DNA of 64,000 nucleotides from Paragorgia papillata (GCA_035771165.1 JAWNZC010000114.1:1843501-1907500); one strand, 5' to 3'; counted from the stretch's first letter, positions 48,401 through 57,283 are shown. The notes: generated by a model not told the origin, from the letters alone. Numbers and translations: made by a program.

Positions 48401-49957
48401 AGCTTCAGATGTACAATAAAATCCCGTTCAAGCAAAGTTGTTGTGTAACTGCAGCCAGGTTACTAGCTGATCCCAATCCAACGATCGCGGATGCAGCAGG
48501 TAATAACATCTGTCTGTCTGTCTGTCTGTCCGTCCGTCCGTCCGTCTGTCTGTCTGTCTGTCTGTCTGTCTGTGTCTGTCAGTCGATCTGTTGGTCTCTG
48601 TCCGTCGATCTGTTGGTCTCTGTCCGTCTGTCTGTCTGTTTGTTTGTTTGTTTGTTTGTTTGTTTGTTTGTCTGTCTGTCCGTCCGTCCGTCTATCTGTA
48701 TGGGTCTGTCTGTGTCTGTGTCTGTCAGTCAGTCGATCTGTTGGTCTCTGCCTGTCTGTCTGTCTGTCTGTTTGTTTGTTTGTCTGTCTGTCCGTCTATC
48801 TGTATGTGTGTGGGTGGGTCTGTGTGTCTGTCTGTCTGTGTCTGTCAGTCAGTCGATCTGTTGGTCTCTATCTGTCTGCCTGCCTGTCTATCTGTTTGTT
48901 TGTTTGTTTGTTTGTTTGTTTGTGTGTCTGTCTGTCTGTTTCTGCCTGTCTGTCTATTTCTCGCCAGGATACCTTGAAAAGTATTTCAATCTAAACTATT
49001 TTTTCGTTTACAGGTCTCTACTTTGAAACTCTTTTAAAAGATGTTAATCGTAAAGCTCAGGTATGGCGGCACTTCCGACACTTATTGCGCGCAATTCTTG
49101 TTCATTTATTTAATTTTCTTTTCCTTTGTTTTAATTTTCGCAGGCTGTTTCCTATTGTACCGAAGCACTGGAGGATGGCGATGAAAGTCTTCGTATTGGC
49201 GCGTGTACAGCATTGGGCAGACTTCAGGTTAGCTGTGGGTTGTTTTCACTCACGTGATCGGTGACCTCATGGGTGGTGAAACAACACGAAATGTTTGGAT
49301 AAGAATAGAGTTAAATTCCCAAAGGATAAAGATGGTGGACCAATATGCCGCCATTTCATTGTTTTTTTGTACTCCAATATGGCCGCCATTTCATTGTTTT
49401 TTGTACTCCAATATGGCTGCCATTTCATTGTTTTTTGTACTCCAATATGGCCGCCATTTCATTGTTTTTTGTACTCCAATATGGCCGCCATTTCATTGTT
49501 TTTTCTACTCCAATATGGCCGCCATTTCATTGTTTTTTCTACTCCAATATGGCCGCCATTTCATTGTTTTTTGTACTCCAATATGGCCGCCATTTCATTG
49601 TTTTTTCTACTCCAATATGGCCGCCATTTCATTGTTTTTTGTACTCCAATATGGCCGCCATTTCATTGTTTCGGTACTCCAATATGGCCGCCATTTCATT
49701 GTTTTTTCTACTCCAATATGGCCGCCATTTCATTGTTTCGGTACTCCAATATGGCCACCGTGACGTCTTTTTATACCGTACCTGCTCTTTATTTCACATT
49801 ATCTTTCTTGTATTTCAACACTGCTTACACAGCACACTACTTTTTTGACTCCCGAATGCTGCGTGGCATGTATTTGAGCAGTTGATACCGGTTGAAGCAA
49901 CTCGTCATCGAATGATCTGAACTTTTTATCTGCTGCCTTTTTACATCAATGGCCCTT

Positions 49958-49997
<40 letters not shown>

Positions 49998-51150
49998 AAT
50001 TATTTATTTATTTGATTCTATTTATTGACTTACTGTTGTTTAATACTTAGGGTGAAGAGGTTGGCGAGCAACTTCTCTTCTTAGCGAAATGCGACACAGA
50101 TCAAGTGAAAAAAGCAGCCGAATTATCTATCTCTACTTTGGGTAAGTTACCACCCAGATTCCTGGCAGGTCTTCACTTGACCAGTAACATTGTCTAGAGT
50201 GAAATAATAGGTAGCTTAAACTAGGCAATCTAAAGTTCAGTATCTGTCAGAAACCACGAATCATTTACATGGTATTGAATACTTATAGGGCGCTTTCCAA
50301 TTGACAAGGTTAGACCGGTCAGTCTGGCCAGAATGGACTTGCTTTTGATTAGGACCCAATTTTCCAGTCTGACCGTCCTAAGTCTCAAACGAATCGTATT
50401 CCATTTAACCGGACTGACCGGTCTAACCGTGTAAATGGAAAGCCCCCTTAAAGTATGTTTTTCGACATCCAAAAGCTTTATTGTTCTAAAAAGATATAAC
50501 AGGTTTCGCCGTTTCACGAGTCAACGTCGTCCTGAAGGCGTGAAAATGACGGATCTGAATAACATTGTATGTGGAACGGGGACGGCGTTACGATTATTCT
50601 TGGGACGGCTAAAAATTATTCATTTTCTTTATTGTGTGCGGAAAATTGACCTAATAACTAATCTTAAACCTAAAAAATGTATTCCTTTATTGATTTGAAT
50701 TGATTTATTAGGAAAATACTGGTATTGCAGCTCAATTCAGGGCAGAATTGCACCAATATATTTACAATGCAACTTACCAATTAATAAGAGTTTGATAAAG
50801 TCATCCAAAGTGGTTTACGCAAGCGTAGATAAAGGTGTTTTTAGCTCTGTCGGTCTTTAGCCGTGGCACAGCATAAGGATTTGTGCTCCTCAGATTATAC
50901 CTAACTTGCCTCACAGGTGGAAGTAGGCGATGGAGCTTATGCGACTTATCAGTTGAAAATTTTACCACTTTTTACAGAAATAAAGGCGTATCCAATGTCT
51001 GATCTTTTAAAGTTAATTTCGTATTTATTTTTTTAATTTATTTTTTGTTCTTAAGGAGCACATTTCAAGCCGAGCGATGACGAAAAGAACGCCATAATTT
51101 GGCAACAAACGACGGTTATGTCAGATATGTCGAAAAGTACGGATTTTTAG
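36527..51150 (+). CDS. ripor: RIPOR/FAM65-family Rho-interacting protein, 887 aa, 31 exons
   Basis: Members of this animal family bind Rho GTPases and regulate cell polarity, migration and cytoskeleton. Thirty-one exons join in frame to 888 codons including the TAG at 51148. Family-diagnostic blocks: SQIDGLYEFY (residues about 114-123), MCEIEDEFE, LDGFARLCPGDNFE (about 185-199), GRKWKARCKIE, and near the C-terminus YLGSIGPLKCKE (about 580), IGACTALGRLQ and KKAAELSISTLG (helical, HEAT/ARM-like). The middle (residues 290-560) is Ser- and acid-rich and probably disordered, with a short helix at 432-452 (LHEKLEKLDAIL). Length is close to vertebrate RIPORs (roughly 1000-1200) but shorter in the linker. 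The first visible exon begins at an acceptor (36470) and stays open upstream of this ATG, so the true start may lie further 5'. ATTAAA at 51183 may be the poly(A) signal. Introns carry many repeats. Confidence 0.92.
36812..37036. repeat. Pyrimidine microsatellite series
   Basis: TCTAT, CCACT, CTACT and TTACTC units succeed one another in RIPOR intron 1, just after exon 1. The codons that read through it are not coding. Confidence 0.9.
37512..37665. mobile_element. Foldback element related to 5501-5682
   Basis: ATAGATCACAGATGATGTAG pairs with GACGTCTTCTGTGATCTAT; the loop contains GATGAAGTCGAGTAGTGTGA, found also at 5313-5335. Followed by AATCTATTTGTTTTATACAA, as at 5490-5510 in the other copy. 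Confidence 0.55.
38043..38320. mobile_element. 278-bp palindromic MITE, Tc1/mariner-like, copy B
   Basis: Nearly identical to 2034-2311 and the same length, flanked by TA (38041-38042 and 38321-38322). Differences are a few substitutions. Lies in RIPOR intron 2. Confidence 0.85.
38326..38514 (+). CDS. Possible 62-aa single-membrane-span peptide (orphan)
   Basis: Starts MTTSSFPDMTLEEKQTKTL, has one hydrophobic segment (about residues 28-50, LIVILQALEILIVAMVVKIL) and ends DWHFC. It begins 4 nt after the right TA border of MITE copy B and lies in an intron of RIPOR. I do not recognise it. It may be chance, or a fragment of an older transposon interrupted by the MITE. No promoter or splice evidence. 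Confidence 0.2.
   Translation: MTTSSFPDMTLEEKQTKTLVHRNEFKLIVILQALEILIVAMVVKILLVAIFDSVAHLDWHFC
38668..38874. mobile_element. Foldback element, GTTGCAAGTTGAAAAGCG ends
   Basis: Arms of about 80 nt (GTTGTTGCACGTATTACCAC, CACGCAAAAATGATTTT) with the inverse on the right. The TTGCAA and GTTGAA words repeat. Confidence 0.65.
38907..39012. mobile_element. TTAA MITE, divergent copy
   Basis: CCCATTGCTACCTAGG ... TTTGATGAGTAAAATTGTCT, GGCATTAG ... AGGCAGGAATGGGTT. Borders are TTAC/TTGA instead of TTAA. Confidence 0.55.
39131..39199 (-). repeat. tRNA-derived pol III promoter segment, not a functional tRNA
   Basis: Minus strand: acceptor-like GAGTTCC/GGAGCTC, A box TGGCTCAATGGTTAGAGTG, T arm GTGGGGTCAAGTCCCAT. 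The anticodon arm is shortened and there are extra bases before the 3' acceptor strand, so it cannot fold as a normal tRNA. Fits a tRNA-derived SINE head. Confidence 0.6.
39238..39337. mobile_element. TTAA MITE with intact core
   Basis: TTAACTCATTCCTGTCCGAG at the left, GGACAGGAAAGAGTTAG at the right. Centre GAATAAAATCGTCTGGCG then TTAGCCAGAATAAAAT, the TCTGGCGTTAGCCAGA stem-loop. Lies in a RIPOR intron. Confidence 0.75.
39892..39995. repeat. GTGCTGCGTAGGCAGTGTT family copy with hairpin
   Basis: AGTAGAGTGCTGCGTAGGCA, then AGAGCAAAGTCAAAGGTGGT pairing with ACCACCTTTCACTTTTCTCT. Confidence 0.55.
40530..40925. repeat. GC-rich minisatellite with CGCACGCGCGCAC cores
   Basis: Units of about 34-36 bp (GGGACGCACGCGCGC then a TTTACACACTTGGGCA tail) at 40545-40870, followed by alternating CA/CG sequence. 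Alternating purine-pyrimidine tracts are Z-DNA-prone. In RIPOR intron 7; open frames on both strands are compositional. Confidence 0.75.
41447..41879. mobile_element. 433-bp inverted-repeat element
   Basis: TATTGTTCCCAGTAGACCGC at the left, GCGGTTAACTGGGAACAATT at the right; TCACGTGATCA words occur near both ends. In RIPOR intron 9. Confidence 0.6.
42368..42438. repeat. (TTTG)n(TCTG)n microsatellite
   Basis: Directly after the RIPOR exon 12 donor (42370 GTAAGT). Confidence 0.95.
42910..43165. repeat. GTGCTG family start plus GTTTC-GAAAC palindrome cluster
   Basis: GGGTGCTGTGTATGCAGTGT at 42924, then 42985-43160 is filled with GTTTCCGAAAC and GTTTCTGAAAC words in both orientations between ACATACACTG-like borders. 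Non-coding, RIPOR intron 14. Confidence 0.5.
43383..43551. repeat. (GATA/GGTA/GGGA)n compound microsatellite
   Basis: Purine-rich on this strand, over 160 bp in RIPOR intron 15. Confidence 0.95.
44061..44180. repeat. Hairpin in RIPOR intron 16
   Basis: GGACTTTACCGGGATTTCAA pairs with CTTTGTAATCCCGGTAAAGTCC-like sequence ending GAGTATTTG. It is bracketed by imperfect direct repeats around ATTTCTTTTG and TTCATGAATTA (44012 on and 44322 on), which suggest an insertion. Confidence 0.5.
44890..45056. repeat. ACATT-type microsatellite
   Basis: TTACATTACACATTACATTG-type units fill the intron that begins with the GC donor. Confidence 0.9.
45832..46285. mobile_element. Palindrome-dense element (CAACAAGTTGTT words), copy 1
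   Basis: Ends GTAGACGCGTAAAAAT and, reversed, CCTACACGCGTAAAAACG. The interior is about 30 short words of type AACAACTTGTT, AACAATGTTGTT and AACATGTTGT in both orientations. Opposite-orientation copy at 55208-55669. No reading frame; RIPOR intron 22. Confidence 0.7.
46796..47150. mobile_element. 355-bp foldback element
   Basis: GTGGACACGCGTAATTTGAC at the left, GTCAAATTACGCGTGTCCAC at the right, arms of about 95 bp including AACTAACATGTTGCTAAGC. RIPOR intron 23. Confidence 0.75.
47309..47390. other. 82-nt near-perfect palindrome
   Basis: TCCCAACCACGCATAAATCA at the left and TTGATTTATGCGTGGTTGGG at the right, with TTGCCCCG ... GGGGCAA and TAATATATATTA inside. Similar in kind to 23636-23741. 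Confidence 0.7.
47794..47975. mobile_element. TTAA MITE, 5' half tandemly duplicated
   Basis: TTAACACTTTGAAGCCTG ... CAGGCCTCAAAGTGTTGA. The segment with TTATTCTGGCTAACGTCAGA occurs twice about 80 bp apart. RIPOR intron 25. Confidence 0.75.
48511..48958. repeat. (TGTC/TGTT)n microsatellite with an embedded 27-bp phrase
   Basis: The phrase GTCAGTCGATCTGTTGGTCT occurs four times (one shortened) among TGTC and TTTG runs, giving a coarse higher-order pattern. RIPOR intron 27. Long Cys/Leu/Val-rich open frames here are artefacts. Confidence 0.9.
49243..49757. mobile_element. MITE expanded into a 34-bp YY1-like minisatellite
   Basis: Left end TTTTCACTCACGTGATCGG matches the inverse of the 7526-7685 element. 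The right side is 12 tandem 34-bp units containing AATATGGCCGCCATTTCATT, ending at CCACCGTGACGTC. The solo element at 7526 has only two units, so the unit multiplied here. RIPOR intron 29. Confidence 0.85.
49798..49845 (-). repeat. Fragment of the GTGCTGCGTAGGCAGTGTT family
   Basis: TTTCAACACTGCTTACACAG followed by CACACTACTTTTTT is the inverse of the family start. Confidence 0.45.
49960..50012. repeat. (TTTA)n microsatellite
   Basis: Simple repeat 5' of RIPOR exon 30. Confidence 0.9.
50286..50450. mobile_element. 165-bp MITE, TAGGGCGCTTTCCAATTGAC ends, ACCGGTCAGTC words
   Basis: Left TAGGGCGCTTTCCAATTGAC, right (reversed) TAAGGGGGCTTTCCATTTAC, then GGTTAGACCGGTCAGTC on both sides. The ACCGGTCA word recalls the element at 500-1484. 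Confidence 0.7.
50498..50990. repeat. Copy of the SLC16 3'-flank block inside the last RIPOR intron
   Basis: AACAGGTTTCGCCGTTTCAC and about 300 bp after it match 56909 onward and 63379 onward, which follow the two SLC16 genes. The next part (ATAAAGGTGTTTTTAGCTCT, GGCGATGGAGCTTATGC) matches 63785-63950. No SLC16 exon remains next to it. Either a dispersed retroelement-like repeat or a leftover of the duplication. Confidence 0.7.
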
Positions 51151-51606
51151 CGGAGCACTTTTTCTCATTTTGGCAAAGTACAATTAAATAATAATATTAC
51201 TTAAGACGAATTTTATTGTACAAAAAGTAGCATAGAATAATTGTAATGCTGAAGTGTGTTATGAATGAGAGTGGTATAGTATCAGATTATATTCACTGAT
51301 CTATCAAAAAGCATATAATATATTTTGCATGATTCATAATTATATTAATGAATGAATGATAAAATAGTATAATAAGATATTTAAAGAATACAGCATTTCA
51401 TACGTATATAGAATTGAATGGTATCTGTGTGTGTGTCGTATGTATAATATAAACAGTATGCATTTTGTGTGTGGGTGGATTGATGCCTCCATAGATGTCT
51501 TGCAGGTGAGTGTTGCTTTATGTTAATGTATATATATAGAATATGTTAATGTATATAAAAGATTAGTTTCAGAAATTGCAGCTTGATGTTAGTAATAATT
51601 GTCAGT

Positions 51607-51700
51607 TGTTTGCTGTACAAGCTGTGTTAGTTGGTAATATTCAGAAAAACTCTGAGCTCTAAGCGGGACTTGACCCGAAAAGCGGTTAACACTCGTTCCT
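51607..51700. repeat. Truncated relative of the tRNA-derived element
   Basis: TTTGCTGTACAAGCTGTGTT, AGAAAAACTCTGAGCTCTAA and GGGACTTGACCCG match 39081-39160. Confidence 0.55.
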
Positions 51701-52176
51701 GAAGGACTGGGCACAGTCTAAGGTATTTTTTTTTTGTTATTTAATAATACTGACGCACGCCCTCGCTAGCCAATTACGCAGTATGCATGGCTTCAAAATA
51801 CCTGCAGTACCTGTTCTGAAATATCTTAGCGGTTAGGATATCCAAGTAACGATATAGAAGACTATATATACCTAAATCTTACATATGACGTCAAAACGGT
51901 GGATCTGGAGCACAACTTCAATGTTCACCAAAGCAAATAATTAATGAACATTTTATTGTTTGTAAGCATATTTATTTGTTCAACACCTAGGGAATAAGGT
52001 CTATATAGCTATATGTGGTAACGGTTAAGTGAAATTTTAAAAGCAAAAGACGAGCAAATCTGTTGTGTTGGGGAACGGACAGGAAAGTTTTCTTTGTCTT
52101 GTACTCTCGGTCGGGACTAATGACTTTAACACAAAGGAAACCTGTCCGTTCCTATCATGCGGAAGATTTTCCTGAG

Positions 52177-52562
52177 TGGAACTAGCCTTTACCCGGCTAG
52201 GCGAGTTACCCTGCAACCCGAGTTGAAAAAAAGATGAGTGTTTATATGAGACGAGTTACTCGGCAAAGCCGCCCACGCATATTATAATGTTTCACATTCC
52301 ATGAGTACTTTCCGATTGTCTTCATCAGTGGCGCGTGCGCTGTTGTGACGAATTCAACTCGGCTAGCCGAGTTACCCGGCAAGAGAGAGTTTATATGGGA
52401 ATATTTTCATCCCAGCATGCCGAGATCTCAGCTGTTTTGCCGGGATCTCGGCTAGCCGAGTTACCCGCCTCCGACCGCCTGTCTCATATAAACACTCTGC
52501 CGGCATAGCATTGAATTTCTATACATGGCGGGTAACTTTCGGCTGCATATAAACAGGCCCTA
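52177..52562. mobile_element. Motif-reiterating element built on GGCTAGCCGAGTTACCCGGC
   Basis: The word CTCGGCTAGCCGAG and GAGTTACCCGGC/GCCGGG recur in both orientations. The right end reads ATATAAACAGGCCCTAA, like GGGCCTGTTYAYA-type MITE ends; the left end is not clear. Present in the 5' region of SLC16 copy 1, absent from copy 2. Confidence 0.55.
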
Positions 52563-53148
52563 ATTGGCTTACAGTTCTTTCCTCGGGCTATTTAAAGAAA
52601 GCTCTTTATAATTCTTATATTGCTTGGTTCAACTTCACTAAACACCACAAGATAAACACCAGAAGATATGTAGAATTAGAAAAACATTGCAACTTGGATA
52701 TACCGCGCTGTTTTCGTGGAGTTGTTGATAATTGATGTTCGGTAATTGCAAAACACACTGGGAATTTATTTTCTGTAAAAATGCATTGTTTTTTATTCGA
52801 AGCGACTAAGTATATAGCTAGCTGGTTCGTCGACCTGAGGAGATATATATATCAACAAACTACGGTGGTATGATTAACTATATCATTAAGAAACAAACAA
52901 ACATTGGACAAGCATGGCAGTAGATGGTTTGTATGCTGTATTCTATGTATATATACGTTATTGAACTAACGTAGTATATATCATCCTAGGAATTGACTAA
53001 AGCAATAACTTCATTAGCCTCCTTCGCAGACGTCTTGTGGGCTTTAACTTCATTGACTAAAGCTATAACATCCCATCGATTAAAGCAATAACATTGTTTA
53101 ATAATTGTGCATCGCAGAAAGCTTAATTTTTATTTTGAGGCAGGTGGA

Positions 53149-53649
53149 ATGTCGGAAAGCATAATGAATCAAGAAGCTCCGGCTGGGCATAAAATAAGCA
53201 AGGATTCTAGACGGAGTTGGTTTGTGTGTCTGGGAGCTCTCGTATTGATTGGCCTCTCTATTGGAATAAGCAACACTTTTGGAGTCCTGTTTATTAGTCT
53301 GATTGACGAATTTCACGAGAGTAAAACAAAAATTGGTAAGAATACATGTATAGATTTTTTTAATATAGTTCTAATAATTGTCGAAATGAAGGTTTGGGAG
53401 AGTGTGAACACGGTCTCACGTCTCAAGTGAGTTTTGGTTCACGAAATGTTAGAGAGTGCTCAATACCATATATAGATAGAGCAAAATACAAAGTATGAAG
53501 TATAGTTTTACCTTAAAGTCTAATTCGCTACCAGAGGTTTCACCCTAAACGGGATCGTCAGGCGACTCTGATGATCCCGTTTAGGGTGAAACCTCTGGTA
53601 GCGAAGACTTTAAGGTAAAACTATACTTCATACTTATATATACATACTT

Positions 53650-53693
<44 letters not shown>

Positions 53694-56600
53694 ATATTTG
53701 GTAGTATTTATATATATGTCTATTTAACAAATAAAACATATCGCTCCTGTGCTGTACTCTTATAAAGTTACGTTTGACGTCATTTGCATGAACACGAAAG
53801 AAGTTGAGTAGAGGCACGAGGTGATATAGCCGAGTCCCTTTGCACTTCTGTGTTCAAATGACGTCAAACGTACCTTTATAAGAGCCATATGCACAGGAGC
53901 GGTATGTCAGTTATTTGTTTTATAAAATAAGAAGAGGAAAAAAACAAGCTAAAAGTTGAACAGTTTTCAAAGCTGGCTTTTTCGCCAGCTGACGCGATCC
54001 TACGTCATTCCATGCCTTTTTACGTCCGACTCATGATTTCCATAATCTTATAAATGCATGGGGTCTAGATCTGGCCAATCAGATCTTCACAAAATAAAGT
54101 GTCTTCTACGCATGCTCTTGTGGAAAAGTTGGAAATCATGAATGACGTGAAATGGTATGGAGTGGCGTCTCCTAGCATAAAACATCGCTTCTGTGTATAT
54201 GTACTCTTGTAAAGCTATACGTTTGACGTCATTTGACCACGAAATGAGTGTAAAGGCAATCGGTTATCGCCTCGTGCTTCGGATTCAACTTCTTTCGTGT
54301 TCAAAGGACGTCAAACGTACCTCTTCTATGCACGCGGAGCTTTATGTCTTATTTGTTAAGTAATGATCATTTTTTTTTTTGCAGCATGGATTGGTTCATT
54401 TCACTTCATTTCCTATATGATAATATCTCCAGTATCTAGTTCCTTCACGCGAACTTATGGATTTACTCGTGTTGTTCTCGTTGGCAGTATCTTGTTCTGC
54501 CTAGGTCTCTTATCCTCGTCATTTGCTAAACAAATTGCTGTCCTATTTGTATCCTACGGTCTCTTAGTAGGAATTGGTACATCTTTACTCTTCATACCAG
54601 CCGTCACTGTTTTACCATTTGTTTTCCAAAAACACTTAACTACTGCGTTGGGTGTAGCCGTCGCCGCTAATGGTCTTTTCACGCTTTGGATGGGACCTGT
54701 GTATGAGTATTTAATCAGGAAATACGGCTGGCGAGTAGCTCTGAGGTTGTTAACAAGCTTGATCATTCCTCTGGGCTTCGCTGGAGTACTTCTTCCAAAC
54801 AAGGGACAAGTTTTGGTGGAAAATGAAACAAAATTACCAAAAGCCAGCGTTTCGTTAGTAAGAATTCTTAAGAATAAAGTATTCTTGCTTTGGATATTAA
54901 TAATGTTCCTCGTTTATCTTGGAATGTTTATTCCAATGATACATTTGGTATGTTACTTTCTGTTACTGATTCCTTATATAGGGGAGTGAGGGACGGGATT
55001 TCACTTTGCATTTACATGGGGATTTTCTAGCCCTTCATTCTTATGCATGCGTACAATAGCTCTTCAGCTTTCCTGGAAATCGTCCATCCCTTCTAGGCGT
55101 GATCTCGGGTAGTCAATAGCGAGATTCGTTACAAATTAAGGATTTGACTGATCAGGCGGGATCCTGGGAAAGAAGGCTAGCCCCCTACCACGAGGGTTGG
55201 CCCTCTTCTACACGCGTCAAAACGCACAACTTGTTCACGTGAACAATGTTGTGCTGCTCGCCGTGAACAATTAGTTGTCAACAAGTTGTTCACTTATGGT
55301 TCGAACAACTTGTTCACGGATAAATCTAACAGTCATGAACAAGTTGTTCCAACTTCCAACAGCACATTTTTATATAGCTAACAACGTTGTTCGCACAGGA
55401 TACAACATGTAACAGCATGACGAAATAACAACGATAAACAACAATGTTACAACAATGGTGCATGAACATGGTTGATATATCAACACCTTCTTCGGTTGTT
55501 ACAACATGCATGAACAACGCTTGTTGTTTCATCAAGCTGTAACAACTTGTTGAAACAATGATGAACAATGTTGTTCATTTATCAATGTTGTTCACATATG
55601 TCAACAAGTTGTTACAGCATTGTTCAGGCAACAATGCTGTAACAACTTGCGAGATTTTTACGCGTGTACACGACGGCCAAAAACGCACAAGTTGTAACAA
55701 GCCGGTGAGACAAAATATCAACAGTCTAGCAATGTTACATCTTATATCCCAAAACCAATAGAGTTATTTGAATTTACATGACCTCTATCAATTTTCTTTT
55801 TCGTTCTAGATATCGTTCAGCCAAGATATTGGCATCCCAAGTAAAGTTAGCGTTTATAGTGTAAGCTGTATGTTTGGTTTTGATACGCTTGGAAGATTTA
55901 TCTTTGGGGTATTACAGGATTACTTTCACTGGAATGTCTATGGAATAAACATCATAATGTTGCTCGTCTTGGCAGTTTCTATCACTCTATTGCCGTTAGC
56001 AAATGCTGTTTTTCATTTGTTTTTCTTTGCTGCGTTTTATGGTTTAGCTGTGGGTGTTCAATGTTTGTGTGTTTTAATAATTACTTCTCAGGTTTCTCAC
56101 CCGGATGAATCCAAACACGCTATTACGTATCTGTTTGCAGCTTTGAGTATTCCGGGGGCAGCTGGTCCAGCTGTTGCAGGTTAGTTATATGAAAGAAATG
56201 TTAGTGGTGATGGTGATGCATGGTAATGGTGGTGATGATTGTGGTGGCGATGGTCGTAATGATGGTGGTGATGGTAAAGATGATGATGGTGATGGTAGTG
56301 ATGATGATGGTGGTGATGTTGATGGCAATGATGGTGATGCATGATGGTGGTGATGGTAATGAAGATGTATGTGATGGTGATGGTCAGATGGTGGTGCATG
56401 TAATGGTGATTCGGGAAGTAAGGAGATTAAACAACGGGACTCGAAATTTTTAAATAAGGAAGACGGTCAGGATCGGATCAGCTAACCAAACTTGTCAGGA
56501 TACGGGAAGGGTATAGCCGAAATATCGAACGCGAGTCGGGTTTTCAGAAGCCTATTGTGGACTCTCTAGGGCATTCACCGTACCTTAACATGATACCACC

Positions 56601-56883
56601 GCTCTGATTTTTCTTTGTAGCTTGGATATATGACAGCAGTCGTTCCTATCACATGGCATTCTTTATTGCTGGAGGAATATTTGCCGTTGCAGCTTGCCTT
56701 AGCATCCTTCTTTCTTCACTAATGGACAGGAAATTTAAGAGTTCCAATAATAATATATTAAATACTAAAGATATAATAGAGCTAACCCCAACAGCGCAAT
56801 CATTATTGAGGAGTCCTGATATTGAACGAAATCAGAAACGAGGACAAGACATAAGAGTTTCTGAGTATCTCACTGTTGTTTAA
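53149..56883 (+). CDS. SLC16-type (monocarboxylate transporter-like) carrier, copy 1, 460 aa
   Basis: Major-facilitator membrane transporter of the SLC16/MCT group. Exons 53149-53335, 54385-54947, 55810-56179, 56621-56883; GT-AG, 461 codons with stop. Twelve hydrophobic segments are expected: TM1 LGALVLIGLSIGI near residue 22, a family-type FQKHLTTALGVAVAANG (about 143-160) and KYGWR. In TM8, FDTLGR holds Asp275 and Arg279 at the spacing used for proton/substrate coupling in MCT1. The usual TM1 signature DGGWGW is replaced by DSRRSW, and the TM1 Lys of MCT1 is absent, so substrate is uncertain. A pyrimidine-rich acceptor (GGCAG) lies just before GTGGAATG, suggesting a 5' UTR intron. AATAAA overlaps the stop (56883-56888). 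Tandem partner of the gene at 59642. Which SLC16 member it equals cannot be told. Confidence 0.9.
53427..53636. repeat. Hairpin repeat, GATCCCGTTTAGGGTGAAAC arms
   Basis: GTGAGTTTTGGTTCACGAAA (53427) leads into arms AGTTTTACCTTAAAGTC ... CACCCTAAACGGGATC and the inverse. The start and left arm recur at 57283-57423, where the right arm is missing and TA repeats follow. Confidence 0.6.
53640..53700. repeat. (TA)n/(CATA)n microsatellite
   Basis: Simple repeat in SLC16 copy 1 intron 1. Confidence 0.9.
53726..53930. mobile_element. Palindromic MITE with CRE-like TTTGACGTCATTTG, copy a
   Basis: AACAAATAAAACATATCGCT at the left pairs with a right end running through AGCGGTATGTCAGTTATTTG. Both arms contain GTTTGACGTCATTTG, a perfect TGACGTCA palindrome (CREB/ATF consensus). 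Only in SLC16 copy 1. Confidence 0.7.
54181..54362. mobile_element. Palindromic CRE-bearing MITE, copy b
   Basis: ACGTTTGACGTCATTTGACC at the left arm, AAAGGACGTCAAACGTACC at the right; ends GAGCTTTATGTCTTATTTG. Lies right before exon 2 of SLC16 copy 1; the equivalent in copy 2 is at 60000. Confidence 0.7.
55208..55669. mobile_element. Palindrome-dense element (CAACAAGTTGTT words), copy 2
   Basis: Inverse orientation of 45832-46285, ends CTACACGCGTCAAAACGC and TTTTTACGCGTGTA. Sits in intron 2 of SLC16 copy 1. The matching intron of copy 2 runs straight through from GGGTTGGCCCTC to GGCCAAAAACAC (61440-61455), an empty site. Confidence 0.8.
56203..56405. repeat. GATGGTGAT-type microsatellite, SLC16 copy 1 intron 3
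   Basis: Trinucleotide-based GAT/GGT repeat; a diverged allele of the one at 62617. Reads open on both strands by composition only. Confidence 0.9.
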
Positions 56884-56908
56884 ATAAACATTTTTCCATC
56901 GCTCAACT

Positions 56909-57247
56909 AACAGGTTTCGCCGTTTCACGATTCAACGTCGTCCTGAAGACGTGAAAATGATCTGAATAACATCGTATGTGGAACGGGGACGGCATTACGA
57001 TTATTCTTGGGACGGCTAAAAATTATTCATTTTCTTTATTGTGTGAGGAAAATTGACCTAATAACTAATCTTAAACCTAAAAAATGTATTCCTTTATTGA
57101 TTTGAATTGATTTATTAAGAAAATACTGGTATTGCAGCTCAATTCAGGGCTGAATTGCACCAATATATTTACAATGCAACTTACCAATTAATAAGAGTTT
57201 TTAAAAATATGAAGAAATACCGATCAACTAGAAATTTCAACCAAGGA

Positions 57248-57283
<36 letters not shown>

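Larger units (their letters stand above)
45086..51150 (+). other. RIPOR exons 19-31: helical C-terminal region
   Basis: Exons 45086-45127, 45268-45300, 45479-45578, 45690-45760, 46618-46711, 47509-47629, 47729-47769, 48182-48234, 48403-48499, 49014-49060, 49144-49227, 50051-50141, 51056-51150. All GT-AG and phase-consistent. The joined sequence is mostly helical and ends MSDMSKSTDF. The acceptor at 47508 (ATTAAAG) is the least certain, since it lacks a strong pyrimidine tract. Confidence 0.82.

Noticed and set aside
48409..49026. Cys/Leu/Val-rich open frames of up to 205 codons
   Set aside because: Produced by a TGTC/TTTG microsatellite. Only 48403-48499 and 49014-49060 inside it are supported RIPOR exons.
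49254..49885. Long open frames (about 170-196 codons) in all three plus-strand frames
   Set aside because: They result from a 34-bp tandem unit lacking stop codons; 34 is not a multiple of three, so all frames stay open. No protein-like composition.
56181..56453. His-rich (minus) and Met/Val-rich (plus) frames, also at 62543-62878
   Set aside because: GATGGT microsatellites in the last SLC16 introns; compositional.
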